A stretch of DNA of 64,000 bases from Zobellia alginiliquefaciens (GCF_029323795.1 NZ_CP119758.1:2480001-2544000), one strand, 5' to 3'. Shown: positions 43,490-53,028, numbered from the stretch's first letter. The notes: a model not told the origin generated them from the sequence alone. Numbers and translations are program-made.

Positions 43490-44974
43490 TTACGCACGAG
43501 CTGTAAGCGACTTGGTGAAAACAAACCCAAAGCCTACAAAGAGCATAAAATGAAAAGGGAAAAGACCAAAATCGTTCAAGGGAACGGCGCTATACATTCC
43601 AAAAAGGAAATAAAGCATAAGAACGGCCTCCAGAATCATATTGGGAGACAATTTTTTGGTTAGGTACTTGTTGCCCTTCCATGAGTCCGTAATATTGTTC
43701 AAATTGAATTTAGGCGTCCGTACAAATTCACTTCTTTTGCCCATATGACCTTCAAGAACAGCAATTGAATTGTGTAAAGAAAAGCCCAATGCAACAGAAA
43801 AGAAAGTGAAAAATATTTTAATATAATCCACAAAATTGTCAAACCCGCTTCCCTGTATACTCTTGTAAGTGAACCAATAACAAACAAAAAGAATAATTGT
43901 ACTTAAAACAAAGAAACTCAATAGGGTAAAAACAATATCCAGTTGAGGATATATTGCTTTGATATACATGGCAGGTATGCTCAATAATGAGACCAGGAAC
44001 ACACATAAGAACATGGAACTGTTCAATAAGTGCATTACGCCGTGAAATTTAGTTTTAAAAGAAATATTTTTAGCGGTAATTACACTAAAAACTGTCTTTC
44101 TAAAGTTTTCCGCACCGCCTTTGTTCCAACGGAACTGTTGTGAACGTGCCGCGCTGATTACTACAGGAAGTTCTGCAGGAGTCTCAACATCTTCTAGGTA
44201 CTTGAATTTCCAGTTCTTAAGCTGTGCACGATAGCTAAGGTCCAAATCTTCGGTTAGCGTGTCACCTTCCCAGTTTCCCGCATCAATGATGCATTCTTTT
44301 CTCCAAATACCTGCGGTACCGTTAAAATTGATAAAGTGTCCTTTGGCATTCCTGCCTACTTGTTCTAGCGTAAAATGGGCATCCAAAGCAAAAGCTTGAA
44401 TACGCGTTAAGGTAGAATACTCTCGGTTTATATGGCCCCAGCGTGTTTGCACAACACCTATTTCAGGGTCTTTAAAGTAAAGTACGGTCTTTTTTAACCA
44501 ATCGCCGGAAGGCATAAAATCGGCATCAAAAATGGCAATAAACTCACCTTTTGCAATTTCCAGCCCTTCTTTTAATGCGCCGGCCTTAAAGCCTTGGCGA
44601 TTTTCTCGGCGTATATGTTGAATGTCAAGACCAGTTTCCTTTAATGCTTTTACCCTTGCAGCGGTATCAACAACAGAATCATCTGTAGAATCATCAAGTA
44701 CTTGAATTTCTAATTTGCTTTTTGGGTATTCTATTTTGGCAATGTTTTCCAAAAGCCGCTCCATTACATATTCTTCGTTATAGACAGGCAACTGTATAGT
44801 AACGTAAGGAATCTCTTTTGGATCTAGAAGATTGAATTTTGGGGCAATTTGGTTGCGCCTCTTGTACCCCAGGTAATTTACCAATAGGTTCAGTTGCGCC
44901 AAACTGTAGAAAAATATCAATAGTAGTGCTACACTATAGATTGCGAGAATAATGTAAGCAATGATTAACCCCAT
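43490..44974 (-). CDS. Cellulose-synthase-like membrane GT2 glycosyltransferase
   Basis: A 494-residue processive-type GT2. One N-terminal helix is followed by the catalytic domain: VLDDSTDDSVVDTA (first Asp), IFDADFMPSGDWL (DxD), TEDLDLSYRA (TED) and QQFRWNKGGAENFR (QxxRW). After it come about four membrane helices. This is the architecture of cellulose/glucomannan-synthase-like enzymes. It starts one base before the end spacing of the upstream GT2 gene, so the two are coupled. The product may be a glycan or a glycolipid head group. Confidence 0.88.
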   Translation of the reverse strand: MGLIIAYIILAIYSVALLLIFFYSLAQLNLLVNYLGYKRRNQIAPKFNLLDPKEIPYVTIQLPVYNEEYVMERLLENIAKIEYPKSKLEIQVLDDSTDDSVVDTAARVKALKETGLDIQHIRRENRQGFKAGALKEGLEIAKGEFIAIFDADFMPSGDWLKKTVLYFKDPEIGVVQTRWGHINREYSTLTRIQAFALDAHFTLEQVGRNAKGHFINFNGTAGIWRKECIIDAGNWEGDTLTEDLDLSYRAQLKNWKFKYLEDVETPAELPVVISAARSQQFRWNKGGAENFRKTVFSVITAKNISFKTKFHGVMHLLNSSMFLCVFLVSLLSIPAMYIKAIYPQLDIVFTLLSFFVLSTIILFVCYWFTYKSIQGSGFDNFVDYIKIFFTFFSVALGFSLHNSIAVLEGHMGKRSEFVRTPKFNLNNITDSWKGNKYLTKKLSPNMILEAVLMLYFLFGMYSAVPLNDFGLFPFHFMLFVGFGFVFTKSLTARA

Positions 44975-44975
44975 A

Positions 44976-45671
44976 TTATTTTATGCTGTATTTGAAAATC
45001 CAACCTAATATTTTTATGCCCGCAAATATACTACCTTTTACGGTACCCGATACTTTTGACACACCAATTCTTTTTTTGTAACGTACTGGTACTTCGGTAT
45101 ATGCCAATTTTTGCTTCAAAGCCTTCAATTGCATCTCTACCGTCCACCCGTAAGTTTTATCCTCCATATTGAGTGTTAACAACTTAGGATATGCTATAGC
45201 CCTAAACGGACCAAGGTCCGTAAATGTTGCCCCAAACAATAATTTCATTAAAAAAGTAGCCAACCAATTGCCAAAAATTTGCTGAGGTGTCATGCTTCCC
45301 TCTTCTCTGAGTCGTTTTACACGAGCACCTATTACAAAATCAGCTTGTTTATTTAGTATCGGAGCGACAATTTTATCGAGCTCTTCAGGGTAATCTGAAT
45401 AGTCTCCGTCAAGAAATACGATAATATCGGGTGCTTTGGATTGTTTGGAAATATAGTCCATGCCCATTAAACAGGCGTAGCCATAACCCATTCTGCTCTC
45501 GTTCAGAACGGTAGCTCCCGCTGCCGCCGCATTTTCGGCTGTTTTATCTGTGGAATTATTGTTTACTACTATAATTTCGGAGACCGATGTGGGGATTTCA
45601 CGAATCACGGAAGCAATGGAATCTGCTTCGTTGAAAGCGGGAATTATGACCTTAATGTCTGGTTGTAGCAT
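44976..45671 (-). CDS. DPM1-like GT2 glycosyltransferase
   Basis: A 231-residue GT2 enzyme: KVIIPAFNEADSIASVI at the N-terminus, VVNNNSTDKTAENA, IVFLDGDYSDYPEEL (DxD-like site), then GPFRAIAYPKL and YGWTVEMQLKAL. The size and pattern fit dolichyl/undecaprenyl-phosphate sugar synthases or related soluble GT2 enzymes. There are no clear C-terminal membrane helices beyond one amphipathic stretch. It is one base from the next gene (cellulose-synthase-like) and probably co-translated with it. Confidence 0.87.
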   Translation of the reverse strand: MLQPDIKVIIPAFNEADSIASVIREIPTSVSEIIVVNNNSTDKTAENAAAAGATVLNESRMGYGYACLMGMDYISKQSKAPDIIVFLDGDYSDYPEELDKIVAPILNKQADFVIGARVKRLREEGSMTPQQIFGNWLATFLMKLLFGATFTDLGPFRAIAYPKLLTLNMEDKTYGWTVEMQLKALKQKLAYTEVPVRYKKRIGVSKVSGTVKGSIFAGIKILGWIFKYSIK

Positions 45672-45720
45672 TAGTGAAACTTGTTAATTACTGTAGTTGT
45701 AGGGTGTAAGAAATAATGCA

Positions 45721-46203
45721 TTATTTTAGGTCTGATAAGTTGTTTTCACGGCTAAAGCTACTAAAACTAAACCATTCCTTAATTTTTTTGCCATTTTGAT
45801 ATTTCTCGGCAGAAGTCAGTTTCTCATTGATATATTTAAGGCAATATCCGTTTTTTTGACCATTGCTCAGTTGGCACTTATGGTTTACTTTACCCATAGA
45901 ATCATAAAATAACCACCAGTTTGATTTCTTCCCGTTTTTATAATGTCCCTCTTGTAAAGATTTGCCGTAACGGTCGTAAAAATGCCAATAGGCAATACGT
46001 TGGTCGTTTTTATAATGGCCTTGTTCGGATAGTTTTCCGTTCATGTGGTAGAATTTCCAATATTCTACTTTTTTACCGTTCAGTAGCCAACCTTCCGTTT
46101 TGATATTTCCATTCTCATAGAACTCTTTATGGTACACCGTACTGCTTTCGGTCTGAGATACCGAAATAGCAACAAGCAACAGTAAGAAAAGTTTTGAAAA
46201 CAT
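45721..46203 (-). CDS. Exported MORN_2-repeat protein (YwqK-like)
   Basis: A 160-residue protein with a signal peptide (MFSKLFLLLLVAISVSQTES). It carries about five MORN_2 (antitoxin YwqK-type) repeats of the form YENGNIKTEGWLLNGKKVEYWKF, each with a G.Y.NG.K..W.FY pattern, at roughly 23-residue spacing. Such repeats form beta hairpins; no enzymatic role is known, and the antitoxin label in databases is weakly based. It lies between the GT genes and the Fe-S protein gene on the same strand. Confidence 0.82.
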   Translation of the reverse strand: MFSKLFLLLLVAISVSQTESSTVYHKEFYENGNIKTEGWLLNGKKVEYWKFYHMNGKLSEQGHYKNDQRIAYWHFYDRYGKSLQEGHYKNGKKSNWWLFYDSMGKVNHKCQLSNGQKNGYCLKYINEKLTSAEKYQNGKKIKEWFSFSSFSRENNLSDLK

Positions 46204-46288
46204 ACTTGTATATAATTACGTTTTGGTCGCCCGGTTCATGCTTAACTTACCAGTTATGAGAACTAAACTTTTTTTTAGTGGTAGAGAA

Positions 46289-47881
46289 TTATTTGTTGTT
46301 TACTAAATCCATTAAATCAACATCATTGCCTAAAAGCACATCTTTACCATTTATACGGCCTTCTAAAGGACCGTTTTCTAATTTTAATACACCACGTGGG
46401 CAAACGGCGGAGCATATTCCGCAACCGACACAGCTAGAGCGTACAATATTTTCTCCTTTTTGAGCATAGGCACGAACATCAATTCCCATTTCGCAATAGG
46501 TAGAGCAGTTACCACAAGAAATACATTGTCCTCCGTTTGTTGTAATTCTGAATTTTGAGAAAAGGCGTTGTTGAAAACCTAAAATAGCAGCCATTGGGCA
46601 TCCGAAACGACACCATACACGATTACCGAAGATTGGGTAGAAACCAGTGCCAATAACTCCTGAGAAAATACTTCCGATTAAAAAGCCATATGATTTACGG
46701 AGACTCTCCGATTTAAATAGAAATACATTGCCCTCACCGCTTAAAAAGTGCATTCCGATTAAAGCCATGATAATGACGAAGTACCCAATTGCCCCATATT
46801 TCGCGTCTTTTTGTAATTGCTCGCGTTTATAGATCATCACCCATGCAAATACGGCCGTTAAAATAACTGCCACACTCACTAAAAAAGTAGTTTTTGTAAG
46901 CCAATATTTACTAGTGTCTGTACCCAAATAGGAATAGATAACAGCAGTGGTCATTAAAGTAACGAATACCACTACGCTATGAACCACCCACCGTTCTACT
47001 TTCCAGGCAAATTGACTCTTATCACTAAGATGACGGAAAGAATCTCCGGCAGTTTCAGCTAGTCCACCACATCCGCAGACCCAAGAGCAGTACCACCTTT
47101 TACCATATTTGTAAGTTAGGATTGGGGTAATGACAAAAATGGACAATATTCCAAAAATGAGAATTGCTAAACCAATATCGCCTGCATCTATTAAACTGTT
47201 TACACGGTAGCGTTCAAAGTTATAATAGTTAAGTGGCCAGATATTTTTAAGGTCATAATACGGAAGGGAAAAACCATCATGGTTTAGGCGAGCCATAAAT
47301 TCCGGTATTAAGAATGCAAATGAAGTCTGAAAGAACATCACACTTACCGTTCTAAGTTTTTCGTAATTGTTGTGACGGTATTTCCATAAAAACTTAATAC
47401 CGAATGCTAAAATCGCCACGGTATATAATGTGCCGTAAACAAACCATTGGCTGGCAGGATTGCCGCTTAAAAGTTTACTAAGTGGGTCAAAAAGAGCAAT
47501 AACACCTGTGTTGTCCCCATCTTTAACCAAGCCCAGATATTGTGGGTAAAAGTATAGTATAATATAAAACCCGGTCAAGGCAATACCAGCTACCCAAGCC
47601 CAAAAACCGCGGCTAGAAATGGACTTGAACCAAACACCGTCATTCTTTATGCCAGGATGTTTGTTGGCATACGCAGCAGCGGAAAACCAGATAATACCAG
47701 CGAAAATAGAAGATAGTGCAACAGTAAGCCAGAGCCCTTTGTTGGGGAAATCAATGTTAAACAGGTTCAGTGCCAAAAGACCTAGGCCGACCATCCCTAG
47801 AACAGTGGCTAATTTTTGTTGTGTGCTTAGCGCCTTGGGCGGTTCGCCTGTTAAGGACATGCTTTTATCGTAAGTGCTCAT
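46289..47881 (-). CDS. Polyferredoxin-like membrane Fe-S protein (NapH/CcoG-type)
   Basis: A 530-residue membrane protein with around ten helices. YCSWVCGCGGLAE and VWCRFGCPMAA are the paired CxxxCP-like motifs seen in NapH/NosR/CcoG proteins. The C-terminus holds two 4Fe-4S ferredoxin sites, CISCGNCSTYCEMGID and CVGCGICSAVCPRG. It should pass electrons between a cytoplasmic donor and the membrane. The FAD/NAD oxidoreductase gene upstream (69 bases) is the obvious partner. The terminal acceptor is not in the window. Confidence 0.85.
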   Translation of the reverse strand: MSTYDKSMSLTGEPPKALSTQQKLATVLGMVGLGLLALNLFNIDFPNKGLWLTVALSSIFAGIIWFSAAAYANKHPGIKNDGVWFKSISSRGFWAWVAGIALTGFYIILYFYPQYLGLVKDGDNTGVIALFDPLSKLLSGNPASQWFVYGTLYTVAILAFGIKFLWKYRHNNYEKLRTVSVMFFQTSFAFLIPEFMARLNHDGFSLPYYDLKNIWPLNYYNFERYRVNSLIDAGDIGLAILIFGILSIFVITPILTYKYGKRWYCSWVCGCGGLAETAGDSFRHLSDKSQFAWKVERWVVHSVVVFVTLMTTAVIYSYLGTDTSKYWLTKTTFLVSVAVILTAVFAWVMIYKREQLQKDAKYGAIGYFVIIMALIGMHFLSGEGNVFLFKSESLRKSYGFLIGSIFSGVIGTGFYPIFGNRVWCRFGCPMAAILGFQQRLFSKFRITTNGGQCISCGNCSTYCEMGIDVRAYAQKGENIVRSSCVGCGICSAVCPRGVLKLENGPLEGRINGKDVLLGNDVDLMDLVNNK

Positions 47882-47950
47882 ATGTTTTCTATCGTTGATT
47901 GTATGTATGCTGAGTTTTTCAGTTTGTATGTGAGATTCCCTTGCGGGTGT

Positions 47951-49300
47951 TTATTTGGTAGTTTGGAAGATACGCTTCCAGCTTTTTTTCTTGGTGCGTA
48001 TGTCGGTGCCCATTTGGGAATTATAGCTGGCTACGATTTCATCTTCGTAATGAGCGTAAAACTCAGGGTCAAAATTAGCGTCCTTTAAGTATTGTACCAC
48101 ATAATCTATATGTCGTTCGTTTGTAAGCCAACGGTCAAACATTTCATGGCGCATGCGGATACCGAACGTATTAATACCTAGAAATTTCTTGGTTTCTGTA
48201 TGGTAGGCAATAGTAAGGCATATTTTTTCTGAAGGATGACGCCAATGAAAATGCGCTTCATATTCTTTTTTAGCTCTCTCGCTGAAAACCCAACCATAGG
48301 TTTGGTACTCTATATCAAGGAATTTAGCGGAGTTGAACCAGTGCCCTGGTTTGTATTCCGTTGTAATGCCACAAATGGTTTGGGCCAAAGCTTCACCCAT
48401 CATACGGCCCGTGTACCAAACAGCTTCAATGGGTCTTCGGTTACCTATGGCTTCATGCTGCTCGGCACAATCGCCAATGGCATAAATGTCTTTTATATTG
48501 GTTTCAAGCAATCTATTTACCTTAACACCACGTCCTAGTTCAATGCCTGAATCTTTGAGAAAATCTATATTGGGTGTAACGCCAGCGGTAAGCCCTACTA
48601 AATTACATTCTATTGTTTCGTCTTTATCCGTTGTAATGGCTTTCACCCTGCCGTTGTCGTCAGGTATGATTTCAACAAGATTGGTTGCCAGTTTTAAATC
48701 GATGTGGTGTTCACTAATATGCTCGCTTATCATTTGAGACTCCCCATTTGGCAATACTCCGTTCCAAAAACTGTTTTCACGGACCAAGAATGTTACTGGA
48801 ATTTCACGAGTGCGAAGCATTTCCGCTAGTTCAATACCTATAAGTCCACCACCTACAATAACCGCACGGTTGCATACATTGTTGTTAGGGGCGTTAATTT
48901 CTAGTTGGTCTAAATCTTGTTTTGAATATAAACCTTGAACTCCTTTCAAATCTTGACCTGGCCAACCAAACTTGTTGGGTTTGGACCCTGTGGCTATAAC
49001 TAGCTTATCGTAGGTTAACTCTTTGTCTCCTGATAAAATTAGGGTCTTGTTCTTATGGTCTACTGAAGTAACAAAAGCTTTGAGTAGCTCTATTCTATTT
49101 TTTTTCCAAAACCAATTTTCATAGGGTTGGGTATGTTCAAATTTCATATGGCCCATGTAAACATACATTAAGGCGGTACGAGAAAAGAAATAATCGGTTT
49201 CTGCCGATACAATGGTAATCTTTTTATCGGAAAGCTTTCGGATGTGCCTTGCCACTGTTACCCCTGAAATTCCGTTGCCAATAATGACGATATGTTCCAT
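47951..49300 (-). CDS. FAD/NAD-dependent pyridine nucleotide-disulfide-type oxidoreductase
   Basis: A 449-residue flavoprotein. MEHIVIIGNGISGVTVARHI is the FAD Rossmann motif, LVIATGSKPNKFG the ATG segment, RAVIVGGGLIGIELAEML the NAD site and IYAIGDCAEQ the second FAD motif. A C-terminal extension of about 130 residues (from FNSAKFLDIEYQTYG) is particular to this subgroup. It probably feeds electrons from NAD(P)H to the Fe-S membrane protein encoded next. A near-consensus -7 box TACCTTTA lies at 49335-49342 on the minus strand. Confidence 0.86.
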   Translation of the reverse strand: MEHIVIIGNGISGVTVARHIRKLSDKKITIVSAETDYFFSRTALMYVYMGHMKFEHTQPYENWFWKKNRIELLKAFVTSVDHKNKTLILSGDKELTYDKLVIATGSKPNKFGWPGQDLKGVQGLYSKQDLDQLEINAPNNNVCNRAVIVGGGLIGIELAEMLRTREIPVTFLVRENSFWNGVLPNGESQMISEHISEHHIDLKLATNLVEIIPDDNGRVKAITTDKDETIECNLVGLTAGVTPNIDFLKDSGIELGRGVKVNRLLETNIKDIYAIGDCAEQHEAIGNRRPIEAVWYTGRMMGEALAQTICGITTEYKPGHWFNSAKFLDIEYQTYGWVFSERAKKEYEAHFHWRHPSEKICLTIAYHTETKKFLGINTFGIRMRHEMFDRWLTNERHIDYVVQYLKDANFDPEFYAHYEDEIVASYNSQMGTDIRTKKKSWKRIFQTTK

Positions 49301-49537
49301 ATGCTAATTTGATTATTGCGAATTCTGTCGTTCTTAAAGGTAATACCTTAATGGCCTGTTGTAATTTAGAACGATTTTAAATTTTTGCGATTTATGTAAG
49401 GTTTTATAGGGAAAACCGAACTCGTAAGGCCTTGATTTTAAAAATTTTAAACAAATATCAAAAAATCTTATTTTTTTGTATGGATGTTAAAATCGTCTCG
49501 ACAGAAGCCACAAGAGTAACAACAAAAACTACTATTT
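49301..49537. other. Divergent spacer between the oxidoreductase and DUF547 genes
   Basis: A 237-base AT-rich region with promoters expected for both directions. A one-mismatch -7 box (TACCTTTA, minus, 49335-49342) serves the oxidoreductase; for the plus strand only a long T-run before G at about 49470-49478 resembles the box. No ORF or strong hairpin was seen. Confidence 0.35.
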
Positions 49538-50257
49538 ATGAGATATTTAATACTGGCCGCGGTTCTTTCTTTGATCACTATATCGGCAACTTTCGGACAA
49601 AGTACCGCTGACTTTTTTACAAAGGCGGATGCCTTTTTTAAGACCCATATCACGGATGGCCGTGTTAATTACGCCGCTATAAAAACAAACCCTGCAGAAT
49701 TAAATGAATTGTTGGAAGCGGCTAAGAATATACAAGTTTCAGAGGCCAATACCAATGAGTATCAAGCGTTCTATATTAATGGGTATAATTTGTTGGTGAT
49801 AAAAGGTATTGTGGATAACTATCCTTTAAAATCGCCTTTGGACGTTGGTGGTTTTTTTGATGGTAAGAAATACGAAATAGGAGGAAATAAGACCACTCTT
49901 AATGATATTGAGAACAAATTGCTACGTGCAAAATTTCCATCTGAAGCGCGTTTTCATTTTGTGTTGGTTTGTGGTGGTTTAGGGTGTCCTCCCATAATAA
50001 ACAAAGCGTATATGCGTGCTACTTTGGATGCGCAGTTAGAAAAGCAGACCAAATTGGCTATAAACAACCCGCAGTTCATACAATTCAATAAAAATAAAGT
50101 GAAAATCTCTCAAATTTTTGAATGGTATAAAGGTGATTTTACCCAAAACGGACAAAGTTTGGTAGGCTTTATAAACAAGTATAGATCGGAACAGCTACCA
50201 GAGAAAACCAAGGTTTCTTACTACCCGTATGATTGGACATTGAACGAAACCAAGTAA
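49538..50257 (+). CDS. DUF547 domain exported protein
   Basis: A 239-residue protein with a signal peptide (MRYLILAAVLSLITISATFG, cleaved before QST). DUF547 features include YQAFYINGYNLLVI, ENKLLRAKF, FEWYKGDF and the closing YYPYDWTLNE. The usual NCASxSCP element reads VCGGLGCPP, so it is altered between the two Cys. A paralogue at 61522-62292 has the standard form. Function of the domain is unknown, though a papain-like fold has been suggested. It begins the run that continues with an outer-membrane barrel gene. Confidence 0.87.
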   Translation: MRYLILAAVLSLITISATFGQSTADFFTKADAFFKTHITDGRVNYAAIKTNPAELNELLEAAKNIQVSEANTNEYQAFYINGYNLLVIKGIVDNYPLKSPLDVGGFFDGKKYEIGGNKTTLNDIENKLLRAKFPSEARFHFVLVCGGLGCPPIINKAYMRATLDAQLEKQTKLAINNPQFIQFNKNKVKISQIFEWYKGDFTQNGQSLVGFINKYRSEQLPEKTKVSYYPYDWTLNETK

Positions 50258-50290
50258 TAGCCATCAACCTTTAATTTTAAACTAAAATTT

Positions 50291-51181
50291 ATGAAATCAA
50301 TACAAAGAAATCTTTTTCTTTCAGGTCTTCTTTTGGCCACAACCATGGTATTTGCGCAAGATGATACCAACGATGATGATAACTCTACGCAAAGTAATAT
50401 TCAGCAATACACACCTTCCAAACTAATTGGTAAAGGGCAGATAGATATAAAATGGTTCAATAACCTATACACCCAGACTGAAAGTACTTTTAGTGAGGGC
50501 AAGGAGCCAAGGCAAACATTTTTCACTTCTACATTAGAGGCTTATACTGGTGTTGGAGAGAATAAAAGATGGAATGTAGGGGCCATTTTTGAATTTCGCT
50601 CTAACGTAGTCGGAGGTAGAGATGCGTTGGACGTCTTTAAATTTGATGGGGAGGATAATACGGCGCGTTCCGGTCTCACTTCAATTGCACCGTCCGTTAA
50701 GTTTGTGCCTTTTAGATCTATTAGTAATTTCTCTATTCAGAGTTCGTTCTTCATTCCTTTGGTGGATAACGAAACCGAGAATGGTGTTTTCTTGGACCAA
50801 AAAGGCTTCATCTGGCAAAACCGTTTTTTTTATGATTATACTTTTCCTGGAAATAAATGGCAATTGTTTAGTGAGCTGAACTCAGAATTGAGTTTTGGAG
50901 ATAAAGAAGAGAGTTTTGCCAATAACAGCCTAAACTTAACGCCAGGTATATTTTTGAGTTACTTTCCAAGCTCTAAATTTACCGTTTTAGCCTTGGCCCA
51001 ACACTCGCAACGTTTGGATTTAGGTAATGATTTTGGACAGGATTTCACTGCATTAGGCGGTGGCGCAAAATACCAATTAACCAATGCACTGAACTTAGAG
51101 GCTTTGTATACCAACTTTGTAAGGGGTAGCAATACGGGTCTTGGCCAAACCTTTAATTTGGGTTTACGGGCAATTTTCTAA
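50291..51181 (+). CDS. Predicted outer-membrane beta-barrel protein
   Basis: A 296-residue protein of unrecognised family. It has a signal peptide (MKSIQRNLFLSGLLLATTMVFAQ), an acidic linker (DDTNDDDNSTQ), then alternating amphipathic strands with aromatic girdles, and a C-terminal Phe (LGLRAIF), all expected for an outer-membrane barrel of about 12 strands. It starts 33 bases after the DUF547 gene. The two may act together at the envelope; no more can be said. Confidence 0.75.
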   Translation: MKSIQRNLFLSGLLLATTMVFAQDDTNDDDNSTQSNIQQYTPSKLIGKGQIDIKWFNNLYTQTESTFSEGKEPRQTFFTSTLEAYTGVGENKRWNVGAIFEFRSNVVGGRDALDVFKFDGEDNTARSGLTSIAPSVKFVPFRSISNFSIQSSFFIPLVDNETENGVFLDQKGFIWQNRFFYDYTFPGNKWQLFSELNSELSFGDKEESFANNSLNLTPGIFLSYFPSSKFTVLALAQHSQRLDLGNDFGQDFTALGGGAKYQLTNALNLEALYTNFVRGSNTGLGQTFNLGLRAIF

Positions 51182-51226
51182 GACATAATCATAAATACTG
51201 TATTTTAGGGGTCTTAATAACGATAC

Positions 51227-52228
51227 ATGCGTAGATTAGGACTCTTTTTTTTGTGCCTGCTTCAGTTTTCCTGTTCCAGTCAGGTTAAAGAAAAAATTAA
51301 CGGTGTAAGCTTTGTAGCCTCCAGGAATGAGGTCTTACAAGAGCATATTGATGATGTAAAGGAAGTCAATGCCAATCATGCCGCCGTAATGCCTTTTGGT
51401 TTTATTAGGGATATAGCTTCTCCCGAAATCGTTTTTAATACGGAGCGCCAGTGGTTTGGGGAGACCAAACAGGGTGCCATGCAGTATATAGATCTATTGC
51501 ACAAGAATGGTATTAAGACTATGGTGAAGCCCCAGATATGGATTTGGAAAGGCGAGTTTACGGGAACCTTACATATGAACTCTGAGGAGGATTGGAAAAA
51601 ACTTGAAGCCGCCTATGATTCGTTCATTTTGGCTTATGCTAAAATGGCCCAAGAAAGCCAGTCCGAAATATTTTGCATTGGTACTGAACTTGAGAAATTT
51701 GTGGTAAATAGACCGGAGTACTGGCATGAGTTGATCACAAAAATCAGAACCGTTTATGACGGAAAACTTACCTATGCTTCCAATTGGGATGAATATTCGC
51801 GAGTTCCTTTTTGGGAAGATTTGGATTATATAGGAATTGATGCGTATTTTCCGCTGTCTGAAGAAAAAACACCAACTGTAGAACAATTGCAGGAAGGTTG
51901 GCAAAGGTGGAAGGGAGATATAGCTGCACTTTCAGAAAAAACAGGAAAGCCTGTTTTATTTACTGAATTTGGTTATCGAAGTATGGATTATACCGCTCAC
52001 AAACCCTGGTTGGTAGATAGGAACGAAGATAAAGTAAACCTAACGGCACAAGTAAATGCTAAAAAAGCCATTTTTAATGAGTTCTGGGGTGAAGATTGGT
52101 TTGCAGGGGGGTATGTCTGGAAGTGGTTTATGGATCACGGGAAGTCAGGAGGAGAAAAGGATAATAGATTTACACCACAAAATAAGCCGGCACAAGAAGT
52201 TATAAAAGAAGTCTATAAAAAATATTGA
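51227..52228 (+). CDS. GH113-like glycoside hydrolase lipoprotein
   Basis: A 333-residue TIM-barrel enzyme with a lipobox (QFSC, Cys16), so surface- or periplasm-anchored. The family GH113 pattern is visible: NGVSFVA at strand 1, GIKTMVKPQIW, CIGTELEKF with the acid/base Glu154, and LFTEFGYRS with the nucleophile Glu247; IGIDAYFPLSEE fits too. GH113 members are beta-mannanases, so an activity on beta-mannan or a related glycan is inferred. It is not in a SusCD locus, and the neighbouring lipoprotein begins one base after its stop. Confidence 0.85.
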   Translation: MRRLGLFFLCLLQFSCSSQVKEKINGVSFVASRNEVLQEHIDDVKEVNANHAAVMPFGFIRDIASPEIVFNTERQWFGETKQGAMQYIDLLHKNGIKTMVKPQIWIWKGEFTGTLHMNSEEDWKKLEAAYDSFILAYAKMAQESQSEIFCIGTELEKFVVNRPEYWHELITKIRTVYDGKLTYASNWDEYSRVPFWEDLDYIGIDAYFPLSEEKTPTVEQLQEGWQRWKGDIAALSEKTGKPVLFTEFGYRSMDYTAHKPWLVDRNEDKVNLTAQVNAKKAIFNEFWGEDWFAGGYVWKWFMDHGKSGGEKDNRFTPQNKPAQEVIKEVYKKY

Positions 52229-52229
52229 T

Positions 52230-52949
52230 ATGCGTTCAGTCATTTTTTTTGCTCTATTGGTTATTTCTGTAAGCTGTTCATCGGATTTGGAAGATCAAGA
52301 TGCTACGCTAAAAGAAGGTTTAACCGATCGTACCCGTGTACTAGACAATGTTATAGCGTGTGCGGCCAGTAATGAAAATGATGATTTGGTCAGTGTGTTC
52401 TTCTACCCACGAGATGGGGCTACCAATATTCGTTATTATGAGACGGAACATCTTAATGTGTCAAAAACCGATTTTGACAAGTACTACCGCTTAGATGTTC
52501 CATCATTTGATGTGTTTAATGGATATTTAAAGAAATTTGAAGTGGCTATTTCTAAGGAGAGATGGGTGATTATTACGTTTGAAGAGGACGGTAAGATCCA
52601 TGTGTCAAACCCTATTCGGATAAAACATTTTACCAAACCTACGGAATACGTTTCCCAAAATATTAAAATTGATTCACTCCAAACTGGAAGACCTGTTTTT
52701 TCATGGGAAGACGGTAAGTATACGGATTCTAAAATCTATTTTCAGGTGGTGTCGGATGAGTCGGATAATTTGCTTTCAGGTACATATACCTACGATACTA
52801 GTTTTCAATTTTACAACCTAGACAACGTAGTCCTGAATATCACCGAAGGAAACCCGCTTGCTTTAAAATCGGAATCAACCTATAACTTTACATTAATGGC
52901 GGTAAGTGAAGACAATTGGGTGAATCTTATTTCCGAGGTAGAGTTTTAG
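52230..52949 (+). CDS. Lipoprotein of unknown function
   Basis: A 239-residue protein not recognised. A short signal and lipobox (VISVSC, Cys16) mark it as a lipoprotein. The remainder is mainly beta-strand-like (FYPRDGATNIRYYE, VAISKERWVIITFEEDGK, TYNFTLMAVSEDNW), resembling fibronectin-type or SusE-like sandwich domains, but no family can be named. It starts one base after the GH113-like gene (TGA-T-ATG), so it is probably its co-translated partner. Confidence 0.75.
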   Translation: MRSVIFFALLVISVSCSSDLEDQDATLKEGLTDRTRVLDNVIACAASNENDDLVSVFFYPRDGATNIRYYETEHLNVSKTDFDKYYRLDVPSFDVFNGYLKKFEVAISKERWVIITFEEDGKIHVSNPIRIKHFTKPTEYVSQNIKIDSLQTGRPVFSWEDGKYTDSKIYFQVVSDESDNLLSGTYTYDTSFQFYNLDNVVLNITEGNPLALKSESTYNFTLMAVSEDNWVNLISEVEF

Positions 52950-53028
52950 CGTACGGAGATTATAGTTTTTATAGAACAGATATCTTATATTGAACATAAA
53001 TTTCATTTTTACTCCCACAGTTTAAAGT

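Noticed and set aside
46240-46280. ACTAAA/TTTAGT hairpin as a terminator after the Fe-S gene
   Set aside because: The stem is made mostly of A and T and no T-run follows on the minus strand.
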